Source: Paenibacillus azoreducens (GTDB taxonomy: Bacteria; Bacillota; Bacilli; Paenibacillales; Paenibacillaceae). Taken from it: a stretch of 64,000 nucleotides of DNA. Below, in pieces: positions 1 to 7,717 of this stretch (positions are counted from its first letter, which is position 1; each line of letters opens with the position of its first letter). The notes below the pieces were generated by a model. That model was not told where the DNA came from. It saw nothing but the letters and a program-made list of their open reading frames with translations, and made no database searches. The position numbers were made by a program, and so were the translations under genes. Location of the stretch: contig NZ_AP025343.1 of NCBI RefSeq assembly GCF_021654775.1, forward strand, positions 1 to 64,000, in the 5' to 3' direction.

Positions 1-921
1 GTGAGAGGGGACGGCCCGGTAATAGGGTTGCCCGACTCCGTTGTGAAAGATGAACTTAGATTCTCCGCCTTGCCAAATGGAGATGTTCTCTTCTTTATCA
101 CGTTCCCATTCTTCTTTAAATGTGGTTAGCTCATCCATGAACCATTTGGGCATCTTTACGAATCTTTCAGAGTTTTCAGACTTCGGCTTTTTGATTACCT
201 GACCTGCAGCCAAGGATTTATTGATACGAATTGTCTGAGCATTAAAATCAATATCATCCCATTCCAGGGCCAACATTTCGCCGCGTCTAAATCCTCCAAA
301 CATGCAGGCCGTGAAGAATAGTCTCCAGTTATTTGGCTCCTTCTGAAGCTCCTTCAAAACTTCAGCGGCCTGTTCAGCATTATAATATCGTTTTGACCGC
401 GTGTCACCTTTAGGCCGATCTACGCCTTCCATGGGGTCTACCTTGATCGATTTCCATTGCTGTGCTCTGCCAAAAACACTTTTCAAGATCGTGTAAATAC
501 AAAGCTGCATGCTGATCGAATAATTGACGAGAGTCTCCATGAAATCGACACAATGCATGGTCTTGATGTCTTGTAACCGTTTGTTTTCAAAATACGGTAC
601 AATGTGTTTTTTCAAATGGCCGTTATAAGTGTCGATCGTATTCGGAGAGAGCTTATTCAAATATCTAACATATTTGGTTTCAATAAATTCTTTAAACTTA
701 AATTGACCAGGCTGAATATATTCCCCTGACTCTACCTCGACCTTGAAAGCTGCTAGTTCGGCATCTAAGTGATCTTTCAGCTTTTTAGTAGTTTTCAGCA
801 ATGACTTGTCCTCGACAGTAATCGTTTTTCGGCGACGATCCCGGGTACCGTCCGGTAACTCCCCTACGTCAACAGTAAGCCGCCAGGAACGTTCCCCGCG
901 CTTCTCAATACTTCCTTTCAT
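1..921 (-). CDS. Prophage tyrosine integrase, C-terminus beyond window
   Basis: Catalyses site-specific recombination between phage and bacterial attachment sites. The minus-strand frame is open for 307 codons from ATG 921 to the window edge. GAGGTGAAGG precedes this ATG; an in-frame GTG nine bases upstream lies inside that ribosome site, so ATG is preferred. The first ~60 residues are basic, as in Arm-type DNA-binding domains; a helical core-binding region follows, then the start of the catalytic domain with FRRGEMLALEW around residue 212, which contains the first catalytic arginine. The His-x-x-Arg box and nucleophilic tyrosine lie off the window. It reads leftward, away from the early operon, as usual for an integrase at a prophage end. 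Confidence 0.93.
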   Translation of the reverse strand, partial: MKGSIEKRGERSWRLTVDVGELPDGTRDRRRKTITVEDKSLLKTTKKLKDHLDAELAAFKVEVESGEYIQPGQFKFKEFIETKYVRYLNKLSPNTIDTYNGHLKKHIVPYFENKRLQDIKTMHCVDFMETLVNYSISMQLCIYTILKSVFGRAQQWKSIKVDPMEGVDRPKGDTRSKRYYNAEQAAEVLKELQKEPNNWRLFFTACMFGGFRRGEMLALEWDDIDFNAQTIRINKSLAAGQVIKKPKSENSERFVKMPKWFMDELTTFKEEWERDKEENISIWQGGESKFIFHNGVGQPYYRAVPSH

Positions 922-991
922 TCCCTTCACCTCAAACGTACGTTCTATTTTTGTGTATGATTAACAGCCTTGCGGCTGGAAAGCGCAAAGG

Positions 992-1453
992 TTATGCAAC
1001 CACTTCTACTACTCGAAGCGGATCGAGAAAAATTATGTAGTTATCAATAGATGTTAGAATGCCATATTTATCTCTATATCGGTCAATTGAATCTTGAAGA
1101 AACTCTTCTGTTACTCCTAAGTATTCCGCTATTTCAAATCTGCCGTTAGCATTGGACTTGTAGGCTTGTACAATCGACGAAAGGGGTACAAGCCTTTCAT
1201 AAGCCCATTGTCTTGCACGCAGCTCCTGTTTTCGATTTCGTATATCACGTTGATCCAGAATGTTTCCAGACGATGTATGATAGTGCCCGAGTTCCTCGGC
1301 GAGTATGCAAGCTTTTTCTGTACGGTCATTGAGATCAAACCGAATTCCGATAGATTTATTCTTATATAACCCTTTTGAGCTCCCGCGAAAGGACATCTCA
1401 AAAACATCAATACCTAAAGACATGGCCTCCTTTTGAAGCTCTTCATATAGCAT
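992..1453 (-). CDS. ImmA/IrrE-family metallopeptidase
   Basis: Likely zinc peptidase of the ImmA/IrrE (DUF955) family, whose characterised member cleaves a phage or ICE repressor to trigger induction. The motif EELGHYHTS at about residues 33-41 is the family's zinc site, with Glu in place of the first His of HExxH; this form is common among phage members. ATG 1453 lies eight bases after AAGGAG; the upstream in-frame GTG at 1462 overlaps that site and is less likely. It follows the repressor gene by a few bases in the same operon, the classic repressor/anti-repressor-protease pairing. The repressor as its substrate is inferred from position. Confidence 0.85.
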   Translation of the reverse strand: MLYEELQKEAMSLGIDVFEMSFRGSSKGLYKNKSIGIRFDLNDRTEKACILAEELGHYHTSSGNILDQRDIRNRKQELRARQWAYERLVPLSSIVQAYKSNANGRFEIAEYLGVTEEFLQDSIDRYRDKYGILTSIDNYIIFLDPLRVVEVVA

Positions 1454-1458
1454 CCAAG

Positions 1459-2073
1459 TCACTCCTTGTTGCGCTTTTCTCTTCTCATTCTAATGAATTC
1501 TTTGAATTGTTCTATGTCTTCCAGATCCTCCTCAGTCCACTCATCTTCATCGTGATGGGCCGCAATGGTTTCGAGTGTAGGTCCGAAATCCTGCGACGCT
1601 TCTTTCTCTTTTATTTTTTCATAAGAGATATAACTATTTATATCGCCGTCGAACTCGTCTGGAATCTTTTCATCAAACAACCCGTATTTGTCGCGAAATT
1701 CAGCAGATGTCATACCGAAAATACTCATAATCTTGTCCTCTAATTTGTCAGTTAGAGGAATTTCTTGATTTTCATATCGGTCTAATTCGGAAGGACTAAT
1801 TCCTAACAAGGAGCTAAATTCTTCAGCAGAAAGCCCTTGTTCATGCCGCTCCTCTTCGATATAGGGGCCGAGATCAAAAATTGATCCTCTATCAAGGAGG
1901 TAATCAAGTGAAACTTTTAGGTAATTCGCAACCTTCTCCAATTTATCGAGAGTCGGTGAACTTTTAGCCCATTTATATATTGATCCTTTTCCAAAACCAA
2001 GCTCCTGCTCTAATTTTGGCACAGAAGTTCCTATCTCTTCGCAGAGATGCTGAATATTTTCCAACAACCCCAT
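1459..2073 (-). CDS. CI-like repressor with two XRE helix-turn-helix domains
   Basis: Probable lysogeny repressor. From ATG 2073 (MGLLENIQHLCEEIG) the first XRE-type HTH spans about residues 1-65. A second helix-turn-helix of the same type follows at about 70-130 (LSAEEFSSLLGISPSELDRYE). The C-terminal ~70 residues are strongly acidic and end in a basic tail. An upstream in-frame ATG at 2145 would add 24 residues rich in aromatics with no family resemblance and would overlap the operators, so 2073 is chosen. The gene is divergent from the early operon and cotranscribed with the ImmA-like gene. Predicted operators TGAA-N4-TTCA lie directly upstream. Confidence 0.88.
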   Translation of the reverse strand: MGLLENIQHLCEEIGTSVPKLEQELGFGKGSIYKWAKSSPTLDKLEKVANYLKVSLDYLLDRGSIFDLGPYIEEERHEQGLSAEEFSSLLGISPSELDRYENQEIPLTDKLEDKIMSIFGMTSAEFRDKYGLFDEKIPDEFDGDINSYISYEKIKEKEASQDFGPTLETIAAHHDEDEWTEEDLEDIEQFKEFIRMRREKRNKE

Positions 2074-2104
2074 TATACAAAACCCCATTTCTAAACATAG
2101 TAAC

Positions 2105-2116
2105 TGAAAGTATTCA
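2105..2116. promoter_or_regulatory. Predicted repressor operator O1
   Basis: The dyad TGAA-AGTA-TTCA sits between the repressor start and the rightward early promoter. A second dyad of the same form begins exactly 40 bp away, about four helical turns, and a one-mismatch version occurs at 2051-2062 just inside the repressor gene. Spacing and location suggest autoregulation by the divergent repressor. Binding is inferred. Confidence 0.5.
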
Positions 2117-2135
2117 TTTTTTATTCTAAAAAACG

Positions 2136-2164
2136 TTGACTTCATGAAAATATTCAGTTATCAT
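2136..2164 (+). promoter_or_regulatory. Early rightward promoter overlapped by operator O2
   Basis: TTGACT at 2136-2141 and TATCAT at 2159-2164 are separated by 17 bp, a good sigma-A promoter reading toward the early genes. The dyad TGAA-AATA-TTCA at 2145-2156 lies inside the spacer, so a bound repressor would block polymerase. The transcript has a leader of about 180 bases before the first gene, with a short hairpin GGGAC-TGT-GTCCC followed by an A/T-rich tract at 2212-2235 that could act as a weak attenuator. Confidence 0.6.
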
Positions 2165-2350
2165 GGTGTCAACAGCTTAATTCAAGGCAAAAAAGGCAAC
2201 AAAAAACCAGAGGGACTGTGTCCCATTTTAAAAAATCGTTCCCCAACGACGTTTATTTGGTTATGCCTTCTGTACTGATATTAGATTATTTTCAGTCGAG
2301 TGTCAATAATTAAGCTGTAAAATTTACAAACTTTAGGAGGGAGGTCTTGA

Positions 2351-2554
2351 ATGATGACCCATTACACCGAATTCGGAGCCGAAGCCAGAAAAATCATGTT
2401 CCAGAAAAACATCAAAATGAAAGATGTTGCACAGGAGCTTGGCGTGTCCGTTACTTACGTTTCTGAAATTTTCAAAGGGACTCGACCTGGAGAGAAGCAA
2501 AAACCGCTAATCGCAAAAATGCTTGGAATGGAAAGCGAGGTATGTAATCCATGA
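2351..2554 (+). CDS. Small Cro-like helix-turn-helix protein
   Basis: First gene of the early operon, 67 residues. An XRE-type helix-turn-helix covers about residues 10-60 (MKDVAQELGVSVTYVSEIF is the HTH core). Start is ATG 2351 or 2354 after GGAGGGAGG. Position directly downstream of the early promoter and opposite the repressor suggests a Cro-like role in the lysis/lysogeny decision. It overlaps the antirepressor gene by four bases (ATGA), so the two are translationally coupled. Confidence 0.8.
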   Translation: MMTHYTEFGAEARKIMFQKNIKMKDVAQELGVSVTYVSEIFKGTRPGEKQKPLIAKMLGMESEVCNP

Positions 2555-3369
2555 AGCAGATGCTCCAATTTGAAGGGCGACATTCAATTTTAGTGCTGAT
2601 GCCGGAAGACGTGACCGTCCCCTTTAAAGGTGACTTCATTATCAGCGCAAAAGATGTGGCAGCGGTTCTTGATTATCGAGGAGAGAAAGCCACGACGAAC
2701 GTATTGAAATTCTGTAAAGAGGATCACATATATAACGTGACAAATTCAGACCTTCTGAATCGGAAGGTCCGAAAACTTAACAATGCCGGCGAAAAATTTA
2801 TATCGAACTTATCCCTAAACCGAGTGCTCGGTCAATCGGAGCAGCCCAAAGCAATCCCGTTTCAAGACTGGCTTTATGAAGATATGCTTCCATCGGTACA
2901 AAAGACAGGGCACTACGCTCTACCCGGCGTTGAATCTGAATTACTCCACTTCAAGAAAGAGGCGTACATGGTAGAAATCGCGGCCAATGTTCTACGACTT
3001 CCAGAAAGCGGACGTTTGAAACTGTTAGGTGATTTCAACCGCCAACATGGTTTATCAATACCGCTACCAGGGTACGCAGACGAGCCGATAACGGAATCGG
3101 CCACAGAGTTACTTAAAAAGCACGGGGTTGGTATTCAAACGAAGGCGTTCAATGTCTTGCTTCTAAGTCGCGGAATATTGGAAGAGAAGGAGCGACCTTC
3201 AAGTAAAGGTGGGACTAAAACGTACAAATCCCTAACTGATACTGGATTAGAGTACGGAAAGAACATCATTAGCCCTAACAATCCGAGAGAAACAGTTCCT
3301 CACTATTACCCCGAGAGATTTAAAGAACTTCTCAACCTCGTAGGGTTGGAAAGGATCGATGCTCCATGA
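2551..3369 (+). CDS. BRO-N domain phage antirepressor
   Basis: 272 residues. The N-terminal ~120 residues match the BRO-N fold: FIISAKDVAAVLDY early, then NRVLGQSEQPKAIPFQDWLYEDMLPSVQKTG in pieces typical of the domain end. The C-terminal half has a second, helical DNA-binding-like region with TKAFNVLLLSRGILEE, as in phage antirepressor C-terminal domains. Such proteins relieve repression or bind DNA during induction. It is coupled by overlap to both the Cro-like gene and the next gene. Confidence 0.85.
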   Translation: MKQMLQFEGRHSILVLMPEDVTVPFKGDFIISAKDVAAVLDYRGEKATTNVLKFCKEDHIYNVTNSDLLNRKVRKLNNAGEKFISNLSLNRVLGQSEQPKAIPFQDWLYEDMLPSVQKTGHYALPGVESELLHFKKEAYMVEIAANVLRLPESGRLKLLGDFNRQHGLSIPLPGYADEPITESATELLKKHGVGIQTKAFNVLLLSRGILEEKERPSSKGGTKTYKSLTDTGLEYGKNIISPNNPRETVPHYYPERFKELLNLVGLERIDAP

Positions 3370-3671
3370 CTGCTCTCGAAAAAGCCATTGCTGATATCGT
3401 GGCTTTACAAGTGGCCGAAGCAGAGAAGCGGATAATGGAACGCTTATCCGCTGCATCAGATCGGACACTTTCTTTTTCAGAAGCTTGCGATTATCTCAAT
3501 ATGTCTTCCTATTCGCTGAGGAAACTTTGCTTATCGAAGAGCATTCCGCATCGTGTTGTTGGATCTCCTGGAAGCAAAAATCCGAGGTATCTCTTTAGCT
3601 CTATCAGCTTGGATCGATGGAAGAGAGATGAAGAAGCTCGGAATTACAAAAGTGGTGGTGAATCCAAATGA
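3366..3671 (+). CDS. Excisionase-like helix-turn-helix protein
   Basis: 101 residues. A MerR/excisionase-type winged helix-turn-helix occupies about residues 38-90: LSFSEACDYLNMSSYSLRKL followed by an IPH-R-G....YLFS.. wing and LDRWK. An N-terminal helix of about 35 residues precedes it. Many phages carry such a protein in the early operon to bend DNA at att sites or regulate transcription. The gene overlaps its neighbours by four bases on both sides. A general transcription factor role is an alternative. Confidence 0.7.
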   Translation: MTALEKAIADIVALQVAEAEKRIMERLSAASDRTLSFSEACDYLNMSSYSLRKLCLSKSIPHRVVGSPGSKNPRYLFSSISLDRWKRDEEARNYKSGGESK

Positions 3672-3898
3672 GTAAAGTGCTTGATATGGTTGCTCCCGAT
3701 GTGATCGATTACTGCGCCAATGAGGAATGCGGGGCGGAGATTTACTTCGGTCAGCCGGTGACCAAAATCGGTCATGAACTGGTTTGTTCCGGAGCTTGTC
3801 TGATGAAAAAGCTTGGGGCGGTGGTAGTTATCGCTGGGAAGGAGGTGGAAAACGGGAATGGATCTAAAAACTGTGAAAACAGCCGATCTGCTCAATGA
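3668..3898 (+). CDS. Small phage protein with four-cysteine zinc site
   Basis: 76 residues, family not recognised. Four cysteines are placed as two pairs (YCANEECG and LVCSGACL, about residues 15-45), consistent with a zinc ribbon, followed by a short hydrophobic stretch GAVVVIAG and a polar tail. It overlaps the preceding gene by four bases and its 3' end overlaps the next small gene by 41 bases in another frame. A role in early phage development is inferred from position only. Confidence 0.6.
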   Translation: MSKVLDMVAPDVIDYCANEECGAEIYFGQPVTKIGHELVCSGACLMKKLGAVVVIAGKEVENGNGSKNCENSRSAQ

Positions 3899-4046
3899 GT
3901 TAGTAAGCAGACCGGGTATAGAAAAATCAGCTGCTGGACTATATGCCCCCTATAGTTTGAGGGCTAAATATGTTACTCCAAACACTGAGGAGGTTCAGGC
4001 AGATGTTCTGCTTATTATCAAGGATTTAACTCATTTAGATGCCTGA
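3858..4046 (+). CDS. BC1881-family-like small phage protein
   Basis: 62 residues beginning MDLKTVKTADLLNELVSR, matching the start of the BC1881 family of small Bacillales phage proteins; the family's usual C-terminal hydrophobic strand appears as VLLIIKDL. Function of the family is unknown. GGAAGGAGG lies about a dozen bases upstream of ATG 3858. The end overlaps the convergent YozE-like gene by 16 bases. Confidence 0.6.
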   Translation: MDLKTVKTADLLNELVSRPGIEKSAAGLYAPYSLRAKYVTPNTEEVQADVLLIIKDLTHLDA

Positions 4047-4270
4047 TAGAAATTCCATACTAACACAAAAGTTTCAATAACCGCGGGGTCATTTGCTCTT
4101 TCACAGATGTACGCATGGATATCGCTAAAATCATCGCCATCGGGAAAGAAAGTATCTTTTGAAATGTCTTCAGCAAGATCACCTATTGGAAGATCTACGC
4201 CCTTAAAATTTTTAATCCAAGTTTTAAATGTCCAAGGTATAGGTTCGCTGGGTGGCCATAAATAATTCAT
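4031..4270 (-). CDS. YozE-like SAM-fold protein
   Basis: 79 residues transcribed against the early operon. The core FKTWIKNFKGVDLPIGDLAE followed by acidic residues and a second helix HAYICERA matches the YozE SAM-like family, small helical proteins of unknown function common in Bacillales. AAGGAGGG precedes ATG 4270. Opposite orientation inside a rightward operon suggests expression in the lysogen, independent of the early promoter; no clear promoter could be assigned. Confidence 0.7.
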   Translation of the reverse strand: MNYLWPPSEPIPWTFKTWIKNFKGVDLPIGDLAEDISKDTFFPDGDDFSDIHAYICERANDPAVIETFVLVWNFYQASK

Positions 4271-4369
4271 GGTTAGCCCTCCTTTCTTAAGATATTACAG
4301 TCTAATCATTTCTATTTTAACAGATCAGAAAGGGGGCGGAATATCAAAATATGGAGGTGAAAGAGGAAA

Positions 4370-4531
4370 GTGAACGATCTGATTTGGCGGAAACTTGAGC
4401 TTAAGCGCATGCGCTGGAGGTTGTTAAACGGCCGTTGCCAGTGTGATCCGGAAGTGCTGCCGGCTGCGCTGGATTGGCTGAATGGCGAGATTGATAGGAT
4501 TGAAAAAGAAAAACAGCTTCTCGCGGGGTAG
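4370..4531 (+). CDS. Small helical protein of 53 residues
   Basis: GTG at 4370 follows GAGGTGAAAGAGGAAA. The product reads VNDLIWRKLELKRMRW in its first helix and ends with NGEIDRIEKEKQLLAG, two amphipathic helices joined by a CQCDPEV loop. An alternative frame from ATG 4351 stops after 15 codons. The gene fills the gap between the YozE-like gene and the TopoVIA-like gene on the early strand. Family not recognised. Confidence 0.5.
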   Translation: MNDLIWRKLELKRMRWRLLNGRCQCDPEVLPAALDWLNGEIDRIEKEKQLLAG

Positions 4532-4597
4532 GAGCCCGGGAAGCTGCAAAATCAGCAATTCTAAAGTCAGTGTATCACTGGCGGAAAGGAAAGACAA

Positions 4598-5494
4598 ATG
4601 AAAATCTGTTATCGGGAAATCAAATTTCGACCTGATAGCCTTCGTTTAATTGAACAAGTCAACGGCATTATCGATGAATATCAGCAAATGGGTTATTCGT
4701 TAACGCTTCGCCAGGTCTACTATCAGCTTGTCGCGCGAGATGTGATTCCGAACAGCGAACGAAGCTATAAAAATCTTGGCAATCTGATATCCGATGGCCG
4801 CATGTCCGGCATGATCGATTGGTCGGCCATTGAGGATCGAACGAGAAACCTTCGGAGTAACAGTCATTGGGATTCTCCTGGCTCTATCATTCATTCCGCT
4901 GCCTACAGTTATGCCATTGATAAATGGGCGGATCAGGATAACTACGTTGAAGTATGGGTCGAAAAGGATGCCTTGGTCAACATTGTCGGCCAGGTCTGCG
5001 GAGAATTAGACGTCCCGTATTTCTCATGCCGGGGTTATGTTTCACAGTCTGAAATGTGGTCGGCGGCTCAACGGCTGCAGGACTTCGCCGAGCAAAAGGA
5101 TATTCACATCATTCACCTTGGCGACCACGATCCAAGCGGAAAGGACATGAGCCGCGACATTGTGGATCGGCTAGAGTTATTCGGAGTATCTATTCAGTTT
5201 CAGCGAATTGCTCTGAACTATGACCAAATTGAGGAGTACAGCCCGCCGCCAAACCCTACGAAGCTTTCAGACAGCCGGGTGTCTGGATACATTGCCGAAT
5301 ACGGACATGAATGCTGGGAGTTAGATGCTCTTCGGCCGGATGTCATCGACAACTTAATTCGGGATGCTGTAACTGATCTTTGCGACATGGATTTACTGGA
5401 AGAAGCCAGGATGCGGGAAACAGCATCTAAGGAAACGCTGTACACCGTAGCCCGAAATTGGTCAAAAATCGAATCTGAATATCGGGAGGCGTAA
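4598..5494 (+). CDS. TopoVIA/Spo11-like protein (mini-A type), no B subunit nearby
   Basis: 298 residues. Two hallmarks of the type IIB topoisomerase A subunit are visible. LTLRQVYYQL at residues 36-44 resembles the 5Y-CAP motif with tandem tyrosines Y41/Y42, one of which would be the DNA-cleaving residue. A TOPRIM domain follows: the acidic EVWVEKDAL (Glu122) and GDHDPSGKDM (Asp176, Asp178, Pro179, Gly181), matching the DxDPxG box of TopoVIA and Spo11. The length fits the short mini-A homologues reported from mobile elements. No ATPase B subunit is encoded nearby, so it may cleave or nick DNA rather than pass strands. It begins the second half of the early operon, upstream of an AbrB-like gene. 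The fold is inferred from motifs; activity is untested. Confidence 0.72.
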   Translation: MKICYREIKFRPDSLRLIEQVNGIIDEYQQMGYSLTLRQVYYQLVARDVIPNSERSYKNLGNLISDGRMSGMIDWSAIEDRTRNLRSNSHWDSPGSIIHSAAYSYAIDKWADQDNYVEVWVEKDALVNIVGQVCGELDVPYFSCRGYVSQSEMWSAAQRLQDFAEQKDIHIIHLGDHDPSGKDMSRDIVDRLELFGVSIQFQRIALNYDQIEEYSPPPNPTKLSDSRVSGYIAEYGHECWELDALRPDVIDNLIRDAVTDLCDMDLLEEARMRETASKETLYTVARNWSKIESEYREA

Positions 5495-5498
5495 TCGT

Positions 5499-5783
5499 AT
5501 GAAAGCTACTGGAATTGTTCGATATCTTGATGGCCTGGGTCGTGTCGTTATCCCAATGGAGCTGCGTCGCACTTTGGGCATCGGAGAAAAGGACCCACTA
5601 GAAATTTTCGTGGATGGAGAGCGCATCATTCTTAAAAAGTATCAGCCAGGTTGCTATATCTGTGGCGATGTCGACGGGGAGCTGGAGACTTTTTACGATC
5701 GTCCTATTTGCTTGAAATGCATCAAGGAGATCGGCAAGCACGCGGAAAAGATCAAAGCTTCATTTTCACCTACTGCTAAATAA
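5499..5783 (+). CDS. AbrB-type DNA-binding protein with C-terminal zinc site
   Basis: 94 residues. The first ~50 form an AbrB/SpoVT swapped-hairpin DNA-binding domain (GIVRYLDGLGRVVIPMELRR, then LGI..DPLEIFVDGERIIL). The C-terminal part has CYICG and ICLKC, a four-cysteine zinc site seen in many Bacillales AbrB homologues. It starts four bases after the TopoVIA-like gene stop. Probably a transcriptional regulator of phage or host transition-state genes. Confidence 0.85.
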   Translation: MKATGIVRYLDGLGRVVIPMELRRTLGIGEKDPLEIFVDGERIILKKYQPGCYICGDVDGELETFYDRPICLKCIKEIGKHAEKIKASFSPTAK

Positions 5784-5811
5784 CCAATTTTTCTTATAGG
5801 AGGACTTATAC

Positions 5812-6255
5812 ATGCCAGTACAAATTACGATCAACGGAGCTGACGCAGCTGAATCTATTCAGGAATTGTCCGTTTTGGCTGCGGCCATCTCTTCTGGGAA
5901 AGCTGCGGCTGCTGCTGCCCCTGCAGTAACGGAAGAACCGAAACCACGTCAGCGGAGAACATCCACTAAAAAAGATGAAAGCAAAAACGATGATGTTGGC
6001 CAGGAAGTTGATCTTGACGCCCTTTCGAAGGAAATCGAGGAAGAAATGAAAGCAAAGGAGCAGTCAGAGGGTGATGACGTAGAGATTCCGAGCGTTGTCG
6101 ACCTTCGGGCCAAGGCTCAAGAGGTTGGGAAAAACGCTAAAGACGGGAAAAAGGCTGTTAAAGCTTTGCTTGATAAGTTTGAAAGCCCATCAGTTTCCGA
6201 CGTTCCCGAAGATCAACGGATCGCCTTTATGACCGAGCTGGAGAAACTTCTATGA
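5812..6255 (+). CDS. Hypothetical phage protein, Ala-rich and acidic
   Basis: 147 residues. After a short ordered start (VQITINGADAAESIQELSVL) comes an alanine-rich stretch and a long charged, probably disordered middle; the end is helical (GKKAVKALLDKFE). AGGAGGA precedes ATG 5812. It overlaps the DUF2800 gene by four bases. Such small proteins often precede DUF2800 in this phage type and may assist recombination or replication; the function is unknown. Confidence 0.65.
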   Translation: MPVQITINGADAAESIQELSVLAAAISSGKAAAAAAPAVTEEPKPRQRRTSTKKDESKNDDVGQEVDLDALSKEIEEEMKAKEQSEGDDVEIPSVVDLRAKAQEVGKNAKDGKKAVKALLDKFESPSVSDVPEDQRIAFMTELEKLL

Positions 6256-7451
6256 CGCAGCTGGCACACGCTGAACGGGCCCATGCGCTCCTGGGGGCGT
6301 CAAAGGCAGATCAATGGATAAACTGTCCGCCGAGTGCCAGACTGCAGGAGAACATCCCAGAAAAACGGAGTGAGTATGCCGATGAGGGGACGGGAGCGCA
6401 TGAGCTATCCGAATTGATCCTGCGTCGGCGGCTGACACCATGCAATTCAGCAGAGCGCAATCGGCTGGATAAGGCTATTTCTGATTTCAAGGCTAGTAAC
6501 CAGTATTACGGTCCGGAGATGGAGGATGCCGTGACTGCCTATGTTGAGGTGGTCGAAGAGCATTTCATGGCTGCAAAAGCCAGATCAGCGGACGCAATTA
6601 TCCTGCTGGAAGAACGGCTGGACTTTACGGAATGGGTGCCTGATGGATACGGCACCGGTGACGTTGTGCTTATATCCGACGGTGTACTTGAAGTCATTGA
6701 CTTGAAATACGGTAAGGGCGTTCCGGTCAGTGCAATCGGAAACCCGCAACTTCGGCTGTATGGCCTGGGTGCCTGGTCCAATTGGAATTATCTTTACTCA
6801 ATCAACGAGGTACGCATGACGATCGTGCAGCCTCGGCTGGATAGCGTCAGCGCAGACACTTTGCCGCTGGGTGAGCTCATTGAGTGGGCCGAAACGGTTG
6901 TCAAGCCCGCAGCCGCGCTGGCTGATGCGGGGGAAGGGGAATTCAAATCCGGGAGCCATTGCCGCTGGTGCAAGGTGAAAGGCAGCTGCCGGGCACGCGC
7001 AGACGAGAATATGAAGGCTCTGGCTTACGAGTTCCAGGACCCTGCTCTGTTATCTCTTGATGAAATCGGAAACGTTCTGTACGTGGCTGAACAGCTTAAA
7101 GTCTGGGCCAAGGATGTTGAGGATTACGCCTTTGAGCAGGCCAAGAAAGGCGTCCGGATCCCGTCATGGAAGCTTGTCGAAGGTAGAAGCAACCGGACCA
7201 TTACTGATAAACCTGCTGCAGTGGATATTTTGATTGTTGAGGGGTTCGACGAATCTTCGATCTATAAGCCTCGCGAGCTGCTAGGAATTGGTGACTTGGA
7301 GAAGAAGATCGGTAAGAAGGAACTCGCCGCACTTCTGGACGGTTTGATCATGAAGCCCCCAGGAAAGCCGGTACTCGTGCCGGAGACCGACAAGCGGCCG
7401 GAGCTGAACAGTGTTGATAATGACTTTGCTGGAGAGGAGTTTGAAGTTTGA
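6252..7451 (+). CDS. DUF2800 protein, RecB/Cas4-like nuclease fold
   Basis: 399 residues. The start (HALLGASKADQWINCPPSAR) and the central IDLKYGKGVPVSA with a preceding GTGDVVLISDGVLEVIDLK match DUF2800, a PD-(D/E)xK nuclease-type family: the Asp, Glu and Lys of that fold fall in GDV, EVIDLK. A cysteine group CRWCKVKGSCRAR near residue 240 could bind an iron-sulphur cluster or zinc, as in Cas4. Phages of this type carry it beside DUF2815 and a family A polymerase, which implies a role in replication-linked recombination. Confidence 0.85.
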   Translation: MTQLAHAERAHALLGASKADQWINCPPSARLQENIPEKRSEYADEGTGAHELSELILRRRLTPCNSAERNRLDKAISDFKASNQYYGPEMEDAVTAYVEVVEEHFMAAKARSADAIILLEERLDFTEWVPDGYGTGDVVLISDGVLEVIDLKYGKGVPVSAIGNPQLRLYGLGAWSNWNYLYSINEVRMTIVQPRLDSVSADTLPLGELIEWAETVVKPAAALADAGEGEFKSGSHCRWCKVKGSCRARADENMKALAYEFQDPALLSLDEIGNVLYVAEQLKVWAKDVEDYAFEQAKKGVRIPSWKLVEGRSNRTITDKPAAVDILIVEGFDESSIYKPRELLGIGDLEKKIGKKELAALLDGLIMKPPGKPVLVPETDKRPELNSVDNDFAGEEFEV

Positions 7452-7693
7452 TGAGGTTGTACGTAATCGTTGAAACAAACAAAAGTAGTTACGGTGATCA
7501 ACAAATGGTTACTCGAAACTCTGAAAAAGAAGTTATTCAGTATGCAGGGATACTTTCATCACGTAGCGGACTTGAAGACAATATCGAAATTGATCGCATC
7601 TTTTCGGTTGATGAGTATGGCAATGTTGACCATCACGAAATTGAGTTCAAAAAGGGCAAGTTGGTTCTATGCACACTGCCCGCGCAAAAATAA
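7451..7693 (+). CDS. Hypothetical small phage protein
   Basis: 80 residues from ATG 7451, which overlaps the DUF2800 stop codon (TGATG). The composition suggests a small alpha/beta protein with alternating strands (RLYVIVETN, KGKLVLCTLP). No family recognised. It lies between the DUF2800 and DUF2815 genes and is probably part of the replication operon. Confidence 0.6.
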   Translation: MRLYVIVETNKSSYGDQQMVTRNSEKEVIQYAGILSSRSGLEDNIEIDRIFSVDEYGNVDHHEIEFKKGKLVLCTLPAQK

Positions 7694-7717
7694 AACATTA
7701 AAGGAGCACGAACAAAT

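Noticed and set aside
1375..1743. 122-codon plus-strand frame opposite ImmA and repressor
   Set aside because: Antisense shadow; both minus-strand genes have clear families and operon signals.
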